In this document: positions 13,498 to 15,391 of the stretch, piece by piece
Position numbering within the stretch: the first letter of the stretch is position 1
Layout of the letters: each line of letters opens with the position of its first letter
From: Hymenobacter sp.
GTDB taxonomy: Bacteria > Bacteroidota > Bacteroidia > Cytophagales > Hymenobacteraceae
Length of the DNA stretch: 15,391 nucleotides
Direction: 5' to 3'
Assembly (NCBI GenBank): GCA_025362615.1
Contig: JANYFQ010000652.1
Location: 1-15,391 of the forward strand
Notes under the pieces: generated by a model
Database searches by the model: none
The model's input: only the letters and a program-made list of their open reading frames with translations
What the model was told of the DNA's origin: nothing
Made by a program: the position numbers and the translations under genes

Positions 13498-13535
13498 AAA
13501 CAAAACAGCCACTTAGCAAATGAGCTAAGTGGCTG
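13498..13535 (-). terminator. Intrinsic terminator of tRNA-Gly
   Basis: A perfect 12-bp stem (13506-13517 with 13524-13535, loop 13518-13523) lies 10 bp beyond the 3' end of the tRNA on the - strand. TTTTG and TTT follow it, as in a rho-independent terminator. Confidence 0.88.
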
Positions 13536-13545
13536 ATTTAGAACG

Positions 13546-13618
13546 AGCGAGAAACGAGGTTCGAACTCGCGACCCTCAGCTTGGGAAGCTGATGCTCTAC
13601 CAACTGAGCTACTCTCGC
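13546..13618 (-). tRNA. tRNA-Gly (anticodon CCC)
   Basis: The minus strand folds into a standard 73-nt cloverleaf. The acceptor stem is GCGAGAG with TTCTCGC, discriminator T. The D-arm is GCTC, loop AGTTGGTA, GAGC. The anticodon stem TCAGC/GCTGA has the loop TTCCCAA, so the anticodon is CCC (reads GGG). The T-arm is GCGAG, TTCGAAC, CTCGT with the conserved TTCGA. No CCA is encoded (AC follows the discriminator T), so it must be added after transcription. Long frames on both strands across this locus are artefacts. Confidence 0.96.
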
Positions 13619-13711
13619 GGGGTGTTGGGAGTGTTTGGTAGCGTAAAAGTACGGCGGCCGGCCCAAACCACCACCGCGCCGCGCCCGGCGGCCCGTTGCC
13701 GCCCCCGCCCC

Positions 13712-13719
13712 GACCTTTG
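13712..13719 (+). promoter_or_regulatory. Near-consensus -7 element (GACCTTTG) just before the GNAT gene
   Basis: GACCTTTG differs from TAnnTTTG only at the first base and lies 5 bp before the ATG at 13725. If used, transcription would begin at or next to the start codon, giving a leaderless or nearly leaderless mRNA. Confidence 0.35.
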
Positions 13720-13724
13720 CGCCC

Positions 13725-14291
13725 ATGTCCTCGCCCCTTCGCATCAGCCCGGCCAAAGCCAACGCCGCCACGGCCGCCCAACTCGCCGACTTCGGTCGCC
13801 AAACCTTTTCCGATACCTTCGCCGCCACCACCCGGCCCCAAGACCTGGCCGCTTACCTGGCCGCCACCTTCAGCCCCGACGCGCAACTCGCCGACCTGCG
13901 CGATGCCAACACCACCGTCCTGCTGGCCCATATGCAGGGCCGGCTGGTGGGCTACGCCAAGCTGCGCGACAATTCGGCCCTGGGCCTGCCCGAAGCTTCG
14001 GCCGCTGACCTGGCCGCCGCCGCCGGTCGGCTCGAAGTTGCGGCCCTCTACGTGGCCGACGACTGGATTGGCACCGGCCTCGGGGCCGCCCTCATGCGGG
14101 CCGCCCTCGCCCTGGCCGAGCAGCTCCACTGCACCGCCGTGGTGCTGGGCGTGTGGGAGAAAAACGACCGCGCCCTGGCGTTTTACAAGCGTTTCGGCTT
14201 CAAGGAAATCGGCGAACACGGCTTTCGGATGGGCGAAACCGTGGACCGCGACCTGATACTGCGGAAAGGGCTGGCCGGGCGGGCAAGTTGA
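13725..14291 (+). CDS. GNAT family N-acetyltransferase
   Basis: The 188-residue cytoplasmic protein has the Gcn5-related acetyltransferase fold. Acetyl-CoA-binding motif A is L-Y-V-A-D-D-W-I-G-T-G-L-G-A-A-L-M (about 108-124; the R/Q-x-x-G-x-G/A core is here W-I-G-T-G-L-G). Motif B is V-W-E-K-N-D-R-A-L-A-F-Y-K-R-F-G-F (143-159). The N-terminal part has F-S-D-T-F and A-A-Y-L-A-A-T-F as in PaiA-like members, which acetylate polyamines or other small amines; the substrate here is not known. The ATG at 13725 is the first Met, and the promoter-like GACCTTTG is immediately before it. The gene is divergent from tRNA-Gly. No T-tailed terminator follows it, only a small hairpin GAGCGA/TCGCTC at 14311-14327. 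Confidence 0.92.
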   Translation: MSSPLRISPAKANAATAAQLADFGRQTFSDTFAATTRPQDLAAYLAATFSPDAQLADLRDANTTVLLAHMQGRLVGYAKLRDNSALGLPEASAADLAAAAGRLEVAALYVADDWIGTGLGAALMRAALALAEQLHCTAVVLGVWEKNDRALAFYKRFGFKEIGEHGFRMGETVDRDLILRKGLAGRAS

Positions 14292-14427
14292 ATTTTTAAG
14301 GGGCAGTCGGGAGCGAGCGCGTCGCTCAACAAGGAAAGACGTTCCGCTCAGAAAGGTATGAGAAACGGGGAATGACGCTTCGCGGAACAGACGCATGGGG
14401 AACGAAGAAGGGGTTTCTCTGACGTAA
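14292..14427. other. Structured intergenic stretch, no gene
   Basis: It contains several short inverted repeats: GAGCGA/TCGCTC (14311-14327), GTTCCGC/GCGGAAC (14341-14347 and 14382-14388) enclosing a smaller CTCA/TGAG stem, and GAGAAAC/GTTTCTC-type pairs out to about 14420. This could be a decayed repeat or a structured RNA. I recognise no known ncRNA family. Confidence 0.4.
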
Positions 14428-14436
14428 TTAACCACC
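14428..14436. repeat. Left copy of a 9-bp direct repeat (TTAACCACC)
   Basis: It is identical to 14596-14604 and flanks the inverted-repeat element. It could be a target-site duplication of 8 or 9 bp, since the last C is shared with the element end. Confidence 0.75.
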
Positions 14437-14595
14437 TGCTGTTACGCGGGCTGTTGCTGGTTTCTTGTTCTGGTTTCTTGTTGCTCGTTGGCAGTTTTTT
14501 GGCGGTTTTGAGGCCCGAAGGCAACAAGAAACCAGCAACAAGCAACGAGAAACAACCGGAAGCACAAGACGCTCAAATCGCCCGCGCAACAGCAG
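14436..14595. mobile_element. MITE-like 160-bp element with terminal inverted repeats
   Basis: The ends are CTGCTGTTACGCGGGC (14436-14451) and its inverted copy at 14580-14595, matching at 15 of 16 positions. Inside, the left half has two CTGGTTTCTTGTT words and a TTGCTCGTTG word; the right half has reversed GAAACCAGCAACAAG and CAACGAGAAACAACC words, so much of the element can fold into one hairpin. The 9-bp sequence TTAACCACC flanks both ends directly. No open reading frame is inside, so any transposition would need an enzyme acting in trans. The element ends 9 bp before the ATG of the following lipoprotein gene. Confidence 0.65.
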
Positions 14596-14604
14596 TTAAC
14601 CACC
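14596..14604. repeat. Right copy of the 9-bp direct repeat (TTAACCACC)
   Basis: It is identical to 14428-14436. The ATG of the downstream gene follows at once, so this copy serves as the immediate 5' leader. Confidence 0.75.
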
Positions 14605-15391
14605 ATGAAGCTGAAAAAAACATTCTTCCTGCTTTCCTCCTCCTTCCTCCTCGTCGCGGGTTGCCAGCCGTCCTCCGATGCGGCCACCGAAGCCACGCCG
14701 CCGCCCGTGGGCCACTACCAGGGCACGGTGCAGCCGGCGGCTGGCCCGGCGCTGGCGGCGGCGCTCGACATTCGGCACCCCAGCGCGGGCCACTACGAAG
14801 CCGAGCTGACCCTGCCCGGTGCCCCCGGCCTGTGTTTCGTGGCCGATACCGTGCGTTTTGGGGGCCAGCGGCTGCGCCTCGTTCGCCCCGGCTTGCCGGG
14901 CCAAGCCCTGGATTTGACCCTCGACGGCGACTTTTGGCGGGGCTACCTGGCCCTCGACACCGTGCGGGCCGCCGTGTTGCTGGTGCGGCGCGGCGCAGCC
15001 ACGCCCCGCACCTACCGCGTCGAGGAACTGCCGCAGGACGGCAGCTCGGCCTGGCTTTTTGCCCCGGCCGACACGGGCACCCCCGGCCCGGCGCTGGCCC
15101 TGCTGCCCGATGCGGCCACGGCCGCCGCTGCCCCGCGCTGGGCCGATGCCCTGGCCCGCAACGGCTTCGTGGTGTTGCTGCTGCCAGCCGCCGATTCGTC
15201 GGTGGCGGCCCTGCCCGCGGCCCTGCGCCTGCTGCGGAACACGGCCGGAACCGACACCGCCACCGTGGGCGCGTGGCTGACCGGGGGCCGGGCGCTGGCG
15301 CTGGCCCGCTCGCCGGTGGCGGGCCTGCAACCGGCGTTTTTGGTGCTGCAAAACCCGCCCGCTGCGGGCCGGGGCGCGTGGCAAAGCCTGG
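14605..15391 (+). CDS. Lipoprotein with alpha/beta-hydrolase-like domain (partial, C-terminus off the right edge)
   Basis: 262 codons are present without a stop. A type II signal peptide (K-L-K-K-T-F-F-L-L-S-S-S-F-L-L-V-A-G-C) with lipobox V-A-G-C puts the lipidated Cys at 20. The N-terminal domain (about 35-140) has G-H-Y-Q-G-T, a D-I-R-H-P-S-A-G-H-Y-E-A-E-L block, V-R-F-G-G-Q-R-L and L-D-G-D-F-W-R-G. This matches the beta-rich module that precedes an alpha/beta-hydrolase in many Bacteroidota proteins. The second part has W-A-D-A-L-A-R-N-G-F-V-V-L-L-L-P (strand-helix of the hydrolase core). The place where a G-x-S-x-G nucleophile elbow is expected reads V-G-A-W-L-T-G-G-R-A-L-A-L-A, with no serine, so the hydrolase may be inactive. 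No promoter is seen between the start codon and the upstream MITE-like element. Confidence 0.8.
   Translation, partial: MKLKKTFFLLSSSFLLVAGCQPSSDAATEATPPPVGHYQGTVQPAAGPALAAALDIRHPSAGHYEAELTLPGAPGLCFVADTVRFGGQRLRLVRPGLPGQALDLTLDGDFWRGYLALDTVRAAVLLVRRGAATPRTYRVEELPQDGSSAWLFAPADTGTPGPALALLPDAATAAAAPRWADALARNGFVVLLLPAADSSVAALPAALRLLRNTAGTDTATVGAWLTGGRALALARSPVAGLQPAFLVLQNPPAAGRGAWQSL

Larger units (their letters stand above)
12953..13505. other. Gene-poor region holding the methyltransferase relic
   Basis: No intact gene is supported between the T9SS-cargo promoter and the tRNA terminator. The part up to about 13070 is AT-rich for this genome. The part 13379-13440, read on the - strand before the interrupting TGA, gives V-L-I-E-A-R-L-R-Y-P-L-P-E-L-T. 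I do not recognise it; it could be the tail of another broken gene. Confidence 0.5.

Noticed and set aside
13306..13600. Duplicated tRNA 3' end marking an island attachment site
   Set aside because: I looked for a second copy of the GAGGTTCGAACTCGC region beside the relic and found none in the window.
13302..14435. Minus-strand frame of 377 codons across the tRNA and the GNAT gene
   Set aside because: It runs through tRNA-Gly, giving the familiar S-V-G-R-A tRNA-shadow peptide, and lies antisense to the GNAT gene.

Overview
The window looks like a chromosomal segment of a GC-rich member of the Bacteroidota, most like Hymenobacter or a close relative (family Hymenobacteraceae). The grounds are two proteins with type IX secretion (T9SS) sorting-like C-termini, Bacteroidota-type -7 promoter motifs (TAnnTTTG) instead of Shine-Dalgarno leaders, very high GC in coding regions, and TTG/AATTGTT-type intergenic repeats. 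The genus is inferred from style, not from a database match.

Layout. 1-921 (-): 5' part of an MFS drug-type exporter, cut by the left edge. 953-1208: inverted GTTGGG/TTAGG repeat block. 1204-1641 (-): small STAS-like protein with a TTG start. 1877-2368 (+): DinB-family protein. 2559-3266 (+): outer-membrane beta-barrel protein. 3273-3412: AATTGTT inverted repeat. 3396-4661 (-): FAD-dependent amine-oxidase/desaturase-like oxidoreductase. 4659-4856: third inverted repeat. 4845-6290 (-): aldehyde dehydrogenase of the 2-(amino/hydroxy)muconic semialdehyde type. 6424-9765 (+): a likely operon of a secreted GH16 glycanase, a jelly-roll-like lipoprotein and a polytopic GT-C-like membrane protein. 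It converges with a soluble GT2 glycosyltransferase (9778-10503, -). 10902-12908 (-): large secreted protein with a T9SS type A sorting domain. 12909-13545: no intact gene, but a decayed fragment of a type III-type DNA methyltransferase (Mod). 13546-13618 (-): tRNA-Gly(CCC) with its own terminator. 13725-14291 (+): GNAT acetyltransferase. 14428-14604: a 160-bp element with terminal inverted repeats and 9-bp flanking direct repeats. 14605-15391 (+): lipoprotein with a hydrolase-like domain, cut by the right edge.

How it works together. The clearest functional unit is 6424-10503: glycanase, surface lipoprotein, lipid-linked-sugar-type membrane glycosyltransferase and a polyprenol-phosphate-type GT2. 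This fits synthesis or remodelling of a cell-surface glycan. The rest are housekeeping or accessory genes in short units.

The most unusual feature is four intergenic inverted repeats. They differ in sequence but share one plan: two arms of short tandem G/T-rich or A/T-rich words, in opposite orientation around a spacer. All four sit exactly at gene boundaries, and several supply start codons, stop codons or C-terminal residues. One (14436-14595) has near-perfect terminal inverted repeats and a target-site-like duplication, so it looks like a small non-autonomous mobile element.
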